From: DASQHL01 sp963843685
GTDB taxonomy: Bacteria > Chloroflexota > Dehalococcoidia > DSTF01 > JACRBR01
NCBI GenBank assembly: GCA_963843685.1
Contig: CAWJLO010000019.1
Span: 98,046-162,045, forward strand
Reading direction: 5' to 3'
DNA length: 64,000 nt
Below are positions 33,826 through 41,919 of this stretch, in pieces. How positions within the stretch are numbered: position 1 is the stretch's first letter; every line of letters begins with the position of its first letter. The notes below the pieces were generated by a model, which saw only the letters and a list, made by a program, of their open reading frames with translations, searched no databases and was not told where the DNA came from. Made by a program: the position numbers and the translations under genes.

Positions 33826-34108
33826 TCCCGTCATCCTGTTCGGATTGCCGCTCCTGACCTTCGGGTCGGTCGGCTTGCTGCTGGCCCTGCTGACGATGAT
33901 TGGCGGCGAAGTCGACGGACACGCCGCACCGGGCCGGTCCGGCTGGCAGGCGTTCATTGCGCTCGCCTGGTTCACCGTCGTCGAGTACATCGTGGCGGTC
34001 GAGACGTCGTACAACCTCGTAACGCTGGTGCCCATCGCCATCGCGAAGGTCGCCCTCATCGCCTGGTTCTTCATGCACGTCGCGCGTGTAGGCGGCGCGG
34101 AGGAGTAA
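33818..34108 (+). CDS. ctaF: cytochrome c oxidase subunit IV
   Basis: A 96-residue protein with three membrane helices (PVILFGLPLLTFGSVGLLLALLTMIG; AFIALAWFTVVEYIVAVE; LVTLVPIAIAKVALIAWFFMHV), the typical prokaryotic COX4 form ending in a conserved FMHV. It overlaps the subunit I stop by eight bases. Such subunits help assembly or stability of the complex and are not catalytic. Confidence 0.88.
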   Translation: MDDPVILFGLPLLTFGSVGLLLALLTMIGGEVDGHAAPGRSGWQAFIALAWFTVVEYIVAVETSYNLVTLVPIAIAKVALIAWFFMHVARVGGAEE

Positions 34109-34115
34109 CGAACAC

Positions 34116-34706
34116 ATGGCAACCATCGCCACATCCGTACGCGCCATCGGGCACGCAGGTCACGCCGACGCCGAGGAAGCTCTCCGGCCGCAGATCAATC
34201 AGCTCGGCCTCTGGCTCTTCTTCGTATCGGAGGGCTTCCTTTTCGCCGCCCTGCTGGTTTCTCGCTTCTACATCGCCGGCACGACACGGCCGCACGTCAA
34301 CCAGCAACTCGGGCTGGGCATCACGTCGATCCTGCTGTTGAGCAGCCTCACGGCATACCTGTGCGAGTCCGCCATCAGCCGCGGCGACCGGGCTCAGTTC
34401 CTGCAGTTCCTGCTCGCCACGATTGCGCTCGGCGTCGTGTTCGCGGGCGGCGTCGCCTACGAATGGTCGAGTGCCGAGTTCAGCCGGTCGTCGGCCTACG
34501 GCACCGCCTTCTTCACCATGACGGGCCTGCACGCGTCGCACGTGATCAGCGGTGTCGTCATGCTCGGGATGGTCTACGTGCTCGGCGCGCGCGGCCACTT
34601 CTCGGCGAAGTCGCACTGGGGCGTCGAGGCCGTCGTGAAGTACTGGCACTTCGTCGACGTAGTCTGGGTCTTCTTCTACCCCGTGCTCTACCTCGTGAAG
34701 TGGTAG
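34116..34706 (+). CDS. ctaE: cytochrome c oxidase subunit III
   Basis: A 196-residue, five-helix subunit III: LGLWLFFVSEGFLFAALLVSRFY, QQLGLGITSILLLSSLTAYLCESA, LATIALGVVFAGGVAYEWS, FFTMTGLHASHVISGVVMLGMVY and VVKYWHFVDVVWVFFYPVLYL. The GLHxxHV and the YWHFVDVVW motifs are diagnostic. The length suits prokaryotic five-helix members. It ends the structural cox operon II-I-IV-III and is followed by the convergent SCO gene. Confidence 0.95.
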   Translation: MATIATSVRAIGHAGHADAEEALRPQINQLGLWLFFVSEGFLFAALLVSRFYIAGTTRPHVNQQLGLGITSILLLSSLTAYLCESAISRGDRAQFLQFLLATIALGVVFAGGVAYEWSSAEFSRSSAYGTAFFTMTGLHASHVISGVVMLGMVYVLGARGHFSAKSHWGVEAVVKYWHFVDVVWVFFYPVLYLVKW

Positions 34707-34740
34707 GCGACCGGTCCCACGTGTAGCGGTGCGCGCCGGC

Positions 34741-35412
34741 TCACTGAAGCAGCGCCCGCAGGTCGTTCGCCGCGTCCGACGTCGGCCGCAGGTACGGGAT
34801 CTTCATCGCCAGCCGGCCCTCCCGGTCGAGCACGAACAGCGTAGTCGGATGCTCGACCGCATATCCGCCGTCGACGACTCCCGCCTGGAACTCCCTCGTG
34901 ATCCGGGCGCCAAACTCGACCCAGACGGACTGCAGCTGCTCCGCCGTACCCGTGAGGCCCACAAACGATGGGTCGAAGCCCCCCAGGAACTCCTTCATCA
35001 CCGCCGGCGTGTCCCGTTCCGGATCGGCCGTGATCATCACGAAGGTCACGCCGTCAGCCTCAGCGCCGAGGTCGCGCTTCATGTCCTTCCAGTTGATCAT
35101 CGTCGTCGGGCAGATGTCCGGGCAGCTCGTATAGCCGATGTAGACCACCCGCACGGTCCCGTTCGTATCGCTCAGCCGGGATGGCTTGCCGTTCTGGTCC
35201 GTCAGCTCAAAGTCGGGAAGCGCCTCCGGCGGCTGGACCAGCACGGAGTCGATGAGCGAGCCGCCCCCGCTGTCCGCCACCAGGTTGTGCGCGTGGTCGG
35301 CATGCGACATCACCGCGCCCATGACGGCGAATCCGGCGACCGTGCCGCCAAGAGCAAGCGCGGCGAGCGCGCCTATGACGCCCAGCAGCAGCGTCGATGA
35401 GCTTCGGCCCAT
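34741..35412 (-). CDS. SCO1/SenC copper chaperone
   Basis: A 223-residue membrane-anchored thioredoxin-fold protein. One N-terminal helix (LLLGVIGALAALALGGTVAGFAVM) is followed by PDFELTDQNGKPSRLSD, the copper site CPDIC in IGYTSCPDICPTTM, and the third ligand histidine in GYAVEHPTTLFVLDREG. SCO proteins deliver copper to the CuA site of subunit II, fitting its position beside the cox operon. The ATG at 35412 is chosen because the upstream extension is non-family sequence. Confidence 0.93.
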   Translation of the reverse strand: MGRSSSTLLLGVIGALAALALGGTVAGFAVMGAVMSHADHAHNLVADSGGGSLIDSVLVQPPEALPDFELTDQNGKPSRLSDTNGTVRVVYIGYTSCPDICPTTMINWKDMKRDLGAEADGVTFVMITADPERDTPAVMKEFLGGFDPSFVGLTGTAEQLQSVWVEFGARITREFQAGVVDGGYAVEHPTTLFVLDREGRLAMKIPYLRPTSDAANDLRALLQ

Positions 35413-35600
35413 GCGCAAATTCCCCCATCCCCCCGTCGCGCCTCGCAAACACAACGCCGATCGCTGGCGCCCCCATGCACTTTGCGATCGGCAGTCGGAG
35501 CACGCATGGGGAATTCGCATCAAAAAGTTGGGCCGCCTGGCATCGGCACGGGGGGCGGATGGCCCTCCCTCCTGCGTTTCTCCGGAGCGAGATTGGCGGC

Positions 35601-36247
35601 ATGGAGCCTGCGGCGGAACCGATCGAGTTGCTGCCTGCCTTCGCCCGCACGAGCGACGGCGTGTTCGCCGTTGACCAGAAGAGGCGCGTCGTCTACTGCA
35701 ACCTCGCCGCTGAGCGCATCTTGGGCGTGAGCCAGGACGCCCTCCTGGGACGCCTGTGTGATGAGATCATCGAAGGATTGGATCCGAACGGCGACGCCCT
35801 CTGCGGCCCCGATTGCCGCATCATGGGCTGCGTCCAGCGCGGCCACGTTCCGGCGACCCACGACGTCATGCGCACGGACGCGCAGGGTCGCAAACAGTGG
35901 CTAAACGTGAGCATCGTCGTCTTGCCCGGCAGGGCCCCCGCTCGACCCTCTCCGTGCACCTTCTGCGGGACGTGACCGAACAGAGGTGCCTCGAGCAACG
36001 CGCGACCGATCTCCTCAGAAGCCTGCCCTCTCACGATGAGGGCACGAGCCGCCAGCCCAAGATCACGAGGCGTGAAGCCGACGTGCTCCGCCTGCTTGCC
36101 TGCGGTGCCTCCAACAAGTCGATCGCCGAGTACCTGGGCATCACGCCGACGACCGTGCGCAACCACATCGAGCACATCCTCACCAAGCTCGGCGCCCACA
36201 GCAAACTGGAAGCCGTCATCATCGCCGCCCGCTCCGGCGTCGTGTAG
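35601..36247 (+). pseudogene. PAS-LuxR type transcriptional regulator, frameshifted
   Basis: The N-terminal PAS domain reads ELLPAFARTSDGVFAVDQKRRVVYCNLAAERILGVSQDALLG to RKQWLNVSIVVLPG, and then the frame breaks at GGGCCCCC (35932-35939). In the next frame it continues PRSTLSVHLLRDVTEQR into a LuxR helix-turn-helix (KITRREADVLRLLACGASNKSIAEYLGITPTTVRNHIEHILTKL). With one base corrected the protein is about 215 residues. The PAS loop has a Cys pair (ALCGPDCRIMGC) that could sense redox state or bind metal. The gene lies just after the cox/SCO group. Confidence 0.78.
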
Positions 36248-36295
36248 CCAACACCCCCCGCGTCCGCCACACTACCCCCAAAGGCGGCGCCGACG

Positions 36296-37246
36296 ATGCG
36301 ACAGCGACCCAACCTCCCACTCATTCTCGTCTGGGTCGGCGTCGCCATCGCCATCGCAGCCGCCATCACCCTCTCCGTCTTCGCCATCCGGTCCGTCACC
36401 GGCGGTGGCGGCTCCAGCTCCACGCAAACACCAACCCCCGTCGCGTCCCAGACCCCGCGCCCGACGAGCACCATCGCCACACCCGCCACCACCGCAACCC
36501 GCACCCCAACCCTCGCCCCGACGAGCCCGCCCCCGCCGCCCGCCCCCACACCCACGCCGACACCGGACTTCACCAAACAACCGTCCATTCAGGTCGTCTC
36601 GCTCAGTCCCGCGCTCGGCACCCACGTCGAGACGGACTCCGTCGACATCAAGATCGACGTGAGCTACCAGGCCGGTCGCGACAGCAACGTCGTCGGCTGG
36701 CACATCCTCTACTGCGCCTCGCCCATCGACTGCAACACCTACGGCGGTCCCGGCACCGACATCGTCCCCGGCTCGTCCGGCTCGCTCACCATCGGCGCGC
36801 CCTTCCCCGCCGGCGGCAACCACCTCCGCCCCATCGTCATCTGCCAGTACACCGTCGAGATCGCCCACTTCCTCACCCCGGAAGCGCAATACCAGAGCCA
36901 GCTCGCCGACGACCCCCGCTGCCATCCTCCCGCCAACCAGCCGGCCATCAAGGTCACCGGCGTCACCCCACCGCTCGGCACCATCCTCAAGCAAGGAGAC
37001 GTAGTCTCCGTCAACGTCGAGTACGACGCCGGCCCTGCCACCCGCATCGAAGTCCGCTACCTCGTCGCCGGCTGCACCGGAGACATCTTCGCCGTCGGCT
37101 TACAGGACGTGCAGCCCGGCGCCTCCGGCGTCACCACCATCCTCGTCCCCGTCACCGCCGCCGCCACCGGCGAGCTCCACCACATCGACGCCCAACTCCT
37201 CAACGCCGCCCTCCCCGTCGCCACCTACACCTTCGGCCCCTGCTGA
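36296..37246 (+). CDS. membrane-anchored secreted protein with two Ig-like repeats
   Basis: A 316-residue protein. One N-terminal helix (LILVWVGVAIAIAAAITLSVFAI) anchors it, a Thr/Pro-rich linker (about 42-92) follows, and two related domains come next. The first starts IQVVSLSPALGTHVETDSVDIKIDVSYQAG. The second starts IKVTGVTPPLGTILKQGDVVSVNVEYDAG. Each holds Cys pairs. The layout is that of an extracellular binding or surface protein. No enzyme motif is seen. It follows the PAS-LuxR gene and has similar C-rich codon use. Confidence 0.75.
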   Translation: MRQRPNLPLILVWVGVAIAIAAAITLSVFAIRSVTGGGGSSSTQTPTPVASQTPRPTSTIATPATTATRTPTLAPTSPPPPPAPTPTPTPDFTKQPSIQVVSLSPALGTHVETDSVDIKIDVSYQAGRDSNVVGWHILYCASPIDCNTYGGPGTDIVPGSSGSLTIGAPFPAGGNHLRPIVICQYTVEIAHFLTPEAQYQSQLADDPRCHPPANQPAIKVTGVTPPLGTILKQGDVVSVNVEYDAGPATRIEVRYLVAGCTGDIFAVGLQDVQPGASGVTTILVPVTAAATGELHHIDAQLLNAALPVATYTFGPC

Positions 37247-37593
37247 TCCCCGCCGCTGGCGGCCATCTGACAGGCTGACCCGCCGCCCAGCCCCACCCCC
37301 ACGTGACACCAAACCCTTGGAGCTAACCCCCCACCCGTCGTACCCTCGCCCCATGTTCCACCACTGCGCCCACCGCCCGCCCCCCCGTCACCCGCCACCC
37401 TCGCGACCAACATCGAAAGTGCAAAACGAAGTAATCGGTCAAGTTACGGATTCGCCAGCCGCAATAACGCGGTCAACTAACCTGCCGCGTTAGCCGCTCT
37501 CACCTGTCCCCTCTCACCTGTACCTCGTGTTTGCCCATCACGCCCCGCCGCCCACAATGCGACACACACCCAACCCCACGGAGGCCCACCCCC
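37247..37593. other. intergenic region with inverted and direct repeats
   Basis: There are 347 bases without a gene. TAACGCGG (37465-37472) and CCGCGTTA (37485-37492) form an 8-bp inverted repeat, a possible operator or hairpin for the hydrolase gene downstream. CTCTCACCTGT occurs twice a few bases apart around 37497-37521. The segment around 37415-37480 is relatively AT-rich. No clear promoter boxes are seen. Confidence 0.45.
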
Positions 37594-38439
37594 ATGACCA
37601 TCGCCCGCATCAACGACATCGACGTCTACTACGAGGAGCACGGCGACCCCGCCGCCGAGCCCGTCCTCCTCATCATGGGCTTCGCCACCAACGCCGCCGC
37701 CTGGGCCCTCCAGGTCCCCGCCCTCGCCGAGCGCTACCACGTCGTCGCCTTCGACAACCGCGGCGCCGGCCGCAGCTCCCAGCCCGAGGGCCCCTACACC
37801 ATTCCCCAGATGGCCGCGGACGCCGCCGCCCTTCTCGACCACCTCCACATCGACGCCGCCCACGTCGTCGGCGCCTCCATGGGCGGCATGATCGCCCAGG
37901 AGTTCGCCCTCACATACCCCGCGCGCGTCCTGTCTCTCACGCTCGCCTGCACCGCCCCAGGCGGCCCCCACGCCGCCGGCTGGGACGCCCTCATCGCCGC
38001 CACCGGCGAGGCGCTGACCATGGACTCGCTCGAGGAAGCCATGACCCCCGAGCGCATGAAGGAGGGCCTCGAACAGCTCTTCTCGCCCGAATACATCGCC
38101 AGCCCCGGCCCCGGCTTCGCCGTCATGGTCGCCTCCTCCCTCCAGTACCCGCCCACCCTCGCCGGCATGAAGGGCCAGGCGCAGGCCATCCGCGACTTCG
38201 ACGCCTACGATCGCCTCCCGGACATCGCCGCCCCCACGCTCGTCATCGCCGGCGACGCCGATCCCCTGATCGATCCCGAGAACTCCCGCATCCTCGCCGC
38301 CCGCATCCCCGGCGCGCAGCTCGTCCTCCTGCCGAACATGCGCCACGGCTTCAACGTCGAGCAGCCCGACCAGACCAACGCCGCCCTGCTCGACTTCCTC
38401 GGCCGCCACGCCCGCACCGGGGAGCCCCGCCATGCGTGA
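37594..38439 (+). CDS. alpha/beta hydrolase
   Basis: A 281-residue alpha/beta-hydrolase-fold enzyme. The ATG at 37594 follows CGGAGG. LLIMGFATNAAAWALQ forms the oxyanion region, and S95 in GASMGG is the nucleophile. The acid is in VIAGDADPLID and the base in MRHGFNVEQ. The helical cap holds ALTMDSLEEAMTPERMKEGLEQL. Sequence is closest to the esterase/3-oxoadipate enol-lactonase-like group, but substrate is unknown. Its 3' end (GRHARTGEPRHA) is duplicated at the end of the next gene, part of a 48-bp repeat. Confidence 0.9.
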   Translation: MTIARINDIDVYYEEHGDPAAEPVLLIMGFATNAAAWALQVPALAERYHVVAFDNRGAGRSSQPEGPYTIPQMAADAAALLDHLHIDAAHVVGASMGGMIAQEFALTYPARVLSLTLACTAPGGPHAAGWDALIAATGEALTMDSLEEAMTPERMKEGLEQLFSPEYIASPGPGFAVMVASSLQYPPTLAGMKGQAQAIRDFDAYDRLPDIAAPTLVIAGDADPLIDPENSRILAARIPGAQLVLLPNMRHGFNVEQPDQTNAALLDFLGRHARTGEPRHA

Positions 38440-38452
38440 TCTCGCCATGCGC
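38405..38452. repeat. 48-bp direct repeat, copy A
   Basis: This copy spans the end of the hydrolase gene and the start of the secreted-protein gene. It matches copy B (38961-39008) at 43 of 48 positions. Both copies encode a C-terminal HART.EP.HA followed by an N-terminal MRDLAMR. The pair brackets the LPXTG-like gene exactly. Confidence 0.8.
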
Positions 38453-38995
38453 ATCGTCGCCCCGGCAGTCGCCGCTGCCGCCTTCGGCCTGTGCGCCGTC
38501 ACGGCGGTCGAAGCGCAATCCGCGGCGCCGAACGCGCCGTCGGACGCCCACGTGCTCGGTGGAGTACTCAGCTGGCAGGACAACTCCTCGGACGAGGACG
38601 GCTTCCGAATTACGGCGCACCTCTTCGGGTCGACGAGCGGGCGCCCCGACGAGGAACACTCCTACGACGTGCCGGCAAACACGACTTCGTTCGTCCTACC
38701 CTCCGAGGCGTTCCCACATTGTGGTGACTTGGCATATGCCGATTGGTTCGTTGTTGCCACGAAGGACGGAGCCGCGTCAGCGCCCGCATCCACGGGCCTT
38801 GTAGTAGATTGCTTCGTCGCACCGCCGCCTGCGCTCCCCAGCACGGGATCCGGGAGCGCCCCATCGCGGGGCGCGGGCGATCCTCACACGCTGACGTGGT
38901 CTGCGCTCATGCTGGCTGGCGGCGCTCTTCTGGCGGGAGCGGGGGCGCGCTGGCGCCTCAGCCACGCCCGCACGAAGGAGCCCCACCATGCGTGA
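38432..38995 (+). CDS. secreted fibronectin-III-like protein with LPXTG-like C-terminus
   Basis: A 187-residue protein. The signal peptide (IVAPAVAAAAFGLCAVTAVEAQ) is followed by one fibronectin-III-like beta domain (APSDAHVLGGVLSWQDNSSDEDGFRI to YADWFVVATKDG), then a linker PPPALPSTGSGSAPS with LPSTG at residues 135-139. A hydrophobic segment at 153-171 and a short basic tail RWRLSHAR come last. This is the order of a sortase sorting signal. The gene overlaps the hydrolase by eight bases and the next gene by eight bases. The ends are part of a direct repeat, which suggests recent insertion by duplication. Partner sortase is not in the window. Confidence 0.7.
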   Translation: MRDLAMRIVAPAVAAAAFGLCAVTAVEAQSAAPNAPSDAHVLGGVLSWQDNSSDEDGFRITAHLFGSTSGRPDEEHSYDVPANTTSFVLPSEAFPHCGDLAYADWFVVATKDGAASAPASTGLVVDCFVAPPPALPSTGSGSAPSRGAGDPHTLTWSALMLAGGALLAGAGARWRLSHARTKEPHHA

Positions 38996-39008
38996 CCTCG
39001 CCATGCGC
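38961..39008. repeat. 48-bp direct repeat, copy B
   Basis: This second copy of the junction repeat covers the end of the LPXTG-like gene and the beginning of the tldD gene. See copy A at 38405-38452. The two copies lie 556 bases apart. Confidence 0.8.
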
Positions 39009-40431
39009 GCCCTCGATACCGCGAAGCAGCGCGGCGCCGACTACGCAGACGTCCGCGTCGTCCGCTTCCGCGCCGAGTCCGTCGCCGTCCGCAACAAGAA
39101 CGTCGAAGCCCTCACCTCCGACGAGTCGCTCGGCTTCGGCGTCCGCGTCATCGTCGATGGCTACTGGGGCTTCGCCGCCTCCCACAAGATGACCATGGAC
39201 GAAGCCGACGCCGTCGCCGCCGAGGCCGTCCGCGTCGCCCGCGCCTCCGCCATCCGTCCGCGGCCCCCGCGCCGATATCGGCCCGCCGCAGTCGCAGAGC
39301 GGCTCCTACCGCACCCCCGTCGCGAAGGATCCCTTCGCCGTCTCCCTCGACGACAAGATCGCCCTCCTCCTCCGCGTCAACGAGACCATGTCCGCCGTCC
39401 CCAACATCGTCTCCGCCGAGGGCAACGTCTACTGCCAGCGCGAGGACAAGGTCTTCGCCAGCACCGAAGGCGCCTTCATCGAGCAGGAGCTCTACGAAAC
39501 AGGCTGCGGCATCGAGGCCACCGCCGTCGACGAGGGCGAGGTGCAGAACCGCTCCTACCCCAACAGCGTCGGCCGCCACCAGGGCACGGAGGGATGGGAG
39601 TTCGTCGAACGCTACGACCTCGCCGGCAACGCCGGCCGCGTCGCCGAGGAAGCCTCAGCCCTCCTCCGCGCGAAGACGCAGCAGCCCGGCACCACCACCG
39701 TCATCCTCGACGCCTCGCAGGTCGCCCTCCAGATCCACGAGTCCTGCGGCCACCCCATCGAGCTCGACCGCGTCCTCGGCACCGAGGCCGCCTTCGCCGG
39801 CACCAGCTTCCTCACCACCGACAAGCTCGGCAACTTCATGTACGGCTCCCCGCACGTCAACCTCACCGCCGACGCCACCATCCCCGGCGGCCTCGGCACC
39901 TTCGGCTTCGACGACGAGGGCGTCCCCGCGCAGCGCACCGAAGTCGTGCGCAACGGCCTCTTCCTCGGCTACCTCACCTCGCGCGAGACCGCCGCCGCAC
40001 TCGGCCAGCGCAGCAACGGCGCCATGCGCGCCTCCGGCTGGAACCGCATCCCCCTCATCCGCATGACCAACGTCAGCCTGGAGCCCGGCGACTGGACGCT
40101 CGAAGACATGATCGCCGACACCGACGACGGCATCTACATGGAGACCAACCGCAGCTGGAGCATCGACGACAAGCGCCTCAACTTCCAGTTCGGCACCGAG
40201 ATCGGCCGCGAGATCAAGCACGGCAAGCTCGGCGACCTCGTGAAGAACCCCACGTACACCGGCATCACCCCGCGCTTCTGGGGCTCATGCGACGCCGTCG
40301 CCAACCGCGATGGCTGGACCGTCTGGGGCACCCCCAACTGCGGCAAGGGCCAGCCCGAACAGGTCGCCCACACCGGCCACGGCGCCTCCGCAGCCCGCTT
40401 CCGCAACGTCCAGGTCGGACTCATGAAATAA
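38988..40431 (+). pseudogene. tldD: TldD family metallopeptidase, frameshifted
   Basis: This TldD/PmbA-type zinc protease homologue is in two frames. It starts MRDLAMRALDTAKQRGADYADVRVVRFRAE and continues to AVRVARASAI. At GGCCCCC (39262-39268) the frame shifts, and the remainder (RADIGPPQSQSGSYRTPV to the TAA at 40431) contains the catalytic HESCGHPIELDR, the GSCGxG-like C-terminal region, and NGLFLGYLTSRETAAALG. Restored length is about 480 residues, normal for TldD. These proteases act on peptides and toxins in the cytoplasm, usually with TldE, and no tldE gene is adjacent. Confidence 0.85.
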
Positions 40432-40523
40432 CAGCTCAGCCGTCATCCTGAATGAACGACACCGGAGCCACACTGACAGCTGCGCCATTGACACACCGAG
40501 ACACCGCTGCCGGGAGGCACACC

Positions 40524-40766
40524 ATGGACGACAAGACGCTGCTCACCCACATCAACGAGATCGCCGATGAGGAGCACCGCCTCTACGAGAAGGAGTCAAC
40601 GGGAGACGCCACCCCCGAAGAGCGCGAGCGCCTCAAGCACCTCGCCGTGACCCTCGACCAGTGCTGGGATTTGCTCCGCCAGCGCCGCGCCCGACGCCAC
40701 GCCGGCCAGGACCCGGACGAAGCGAAACTCCGCGACGAGAACACGGTAGAGCGCTACACAGGCTGA
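40524..40766 (+). CDS. DUF2630 family protein
   Basis: An 80-residue protein starting MDDKTLLTHINEIADEEHRLYEKE behind GGGAGG, with ATPEERERLKHLAVTLDQCWDLLRQRRARRHAGQDPDEA in the middle. This is a clear match in length and sequence to DUF2630, a small helical family of Actinobacteria and Chloroflexota with unknown role. An upstream in-frame start at 40452 exists but lacks a ribosome site. Confidence 0.88.
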   Translation: MDDKTLLTHINEIADEEHRLYEKESTGDATPEERERLKHLAVTLDQCWDLLRQRRARRHAGQDPDEAKLRDENTVERYTG

Positions 40767-40818
40767 CTGGACGCCTGCCTGCTCCTACTCCCTCCGCCAG
40801 TCGCGGGAAGGCGCGATC

Positions 40819-41916
40819 TCAGATCGCCAGCTGCGTCTCCGCATCGAAGAAATACAGCCGCCCAAGGTCGATCGCCACGTCGATCTGCTGCCCCGGACGC
40901 GCCATCGTGCGCGGGTCGACACGCGCCAGCAGCGGCCGCTTGTCGACGACCAGGTGGAGGAAGATCTCGTTGCCCATCAGCTCCGTCACGTCGACCGCTG
41001 CCTGCACCGGCGAAGACTCGATGTCCCCCGGCGTGAACGCGCGGTCATGCACGTTCTCCGGCCGGATCCCAAGGATGACCTGCTTGCCCCGGTACGGCCC
41101 GAGCCGCTGGACGTCCCGCTTCGAAACCGCCAATCGCATGCTCTCCGACTCCAACACCAGGTCCCCGCCCTCGCCCGTCACTGTCGCGTCGAAGAAGTTG
41201 ATCGCCGGACTCCCGATGAACCCCGCGACGAAGACGTTGTGCGGCCGGTCGTACAGCACCTGTGGCGGACCAACCTGCTGCAGCTCGCCCGCGTTCAGCA
41301 CAGCGATGCGCGTTGCCATCGTCATCGCTTCCGTCTGGTCGTGCGTCACGTAGACGAACGTCGTGCCAAGGCGCAGGTGCAGCTTGCTGATCTCCGCCCG
41401 CGTCTGCACCCGCAGCTTCGCGTCCAGGTTCGACAGCGGCTCGTCGAGCAGGAACACCTGCGGGTTCCGCACGATCGCCCGCCCCAGCGCCACCCGCTGC
41501 CGCTGCCCCCCGGAGAGCTGCCGCGGCTTTCGTTTCAGCAGATCCTCGATGTCCAGCGTCCGCGCCGCCTCCGCCACCCGCGTCCGGATCTCCTCCTTGT
41601 CGATGTGCCGCAACGACAGTCCGAACGCCAGGTTGTCGTACACCGACATGTGCGGGTACAGCGCGTACGACTGGAACACCATCGAGATGTCACGGTCCTT
41701 GGGCGCCACGTCGTTCACCAGCCGCTCGCCGATGTACACGCTCCCCTCGCTGATCTCCTCCAGCCCAGCCAGCATGCGCAGCGTCGTCGACTTCCCGCAC
41801 CCGGACGGCCCGACCAGCACCAGGAACTCGCGGTCCGCGATCTCCAGGTTCAGATCCTTCACCGCGTACGTCTGGTCGAAGACCTTGCTCACGTGCTCGA
41901 AGACGACCTTCGCCAT
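40819..41916 (-). CDS. sugar ABC transporter ATP-binding protein (UgpC/MsmK type)
   Basis: This 365-residue importer ATPase has Walker A GPSGCGKST, the Q-loop VFQSYALYPHMSV, signature LSGGQRQRVALGRAI, Walker B VFLLDEPLSNLDA and the H-loop YVTHDQTEA. The C-terminal part is the MalK-type TOBE/OB regulatory domain (LVLESESMRLAVSKRD to HLVVDKRPLLARV). It hydrolyses ATP to drive a carbohydrate importer, and the two permeases and the binding protein are encoded directly upstream on the same strand. One ATPase of this type can serve several importers. Confidence 0.95.
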   Translation of the reverse strand: MAKVVFEHVSKVFDQTYAVKDLNLEIADREFLVLVGPSGCGKSTTLRMLAGLEEISEGSVYIGERLVNDVAPKDRDISMVFQSYALYPHMSVYDNLAFGLSLRHIDKEEIRTRVAEAARTLDIEDLLKRKPRQLSGGQRQRVALGRAIVRNPQVFLLDEPLSNLDAKLRVQTRAEISKLHLRLGTTFVYVTHDQTEAMTMATRIAVLNAGELQQVGPPQVLYDRPHNVFVAGFIGSPAINFFDATVTGEGGDLVLESESMRLAVSKRDVQRLGPYRGKQVILGIRPENVHDRAFTPGDIESSPVQAAVDVTELMGNEIFLHLVVDKRPLLARVDPRTMARPGQQIDVAIDLGRLYFFDAETQLAI

Positions 41917-41919
41917 GCC

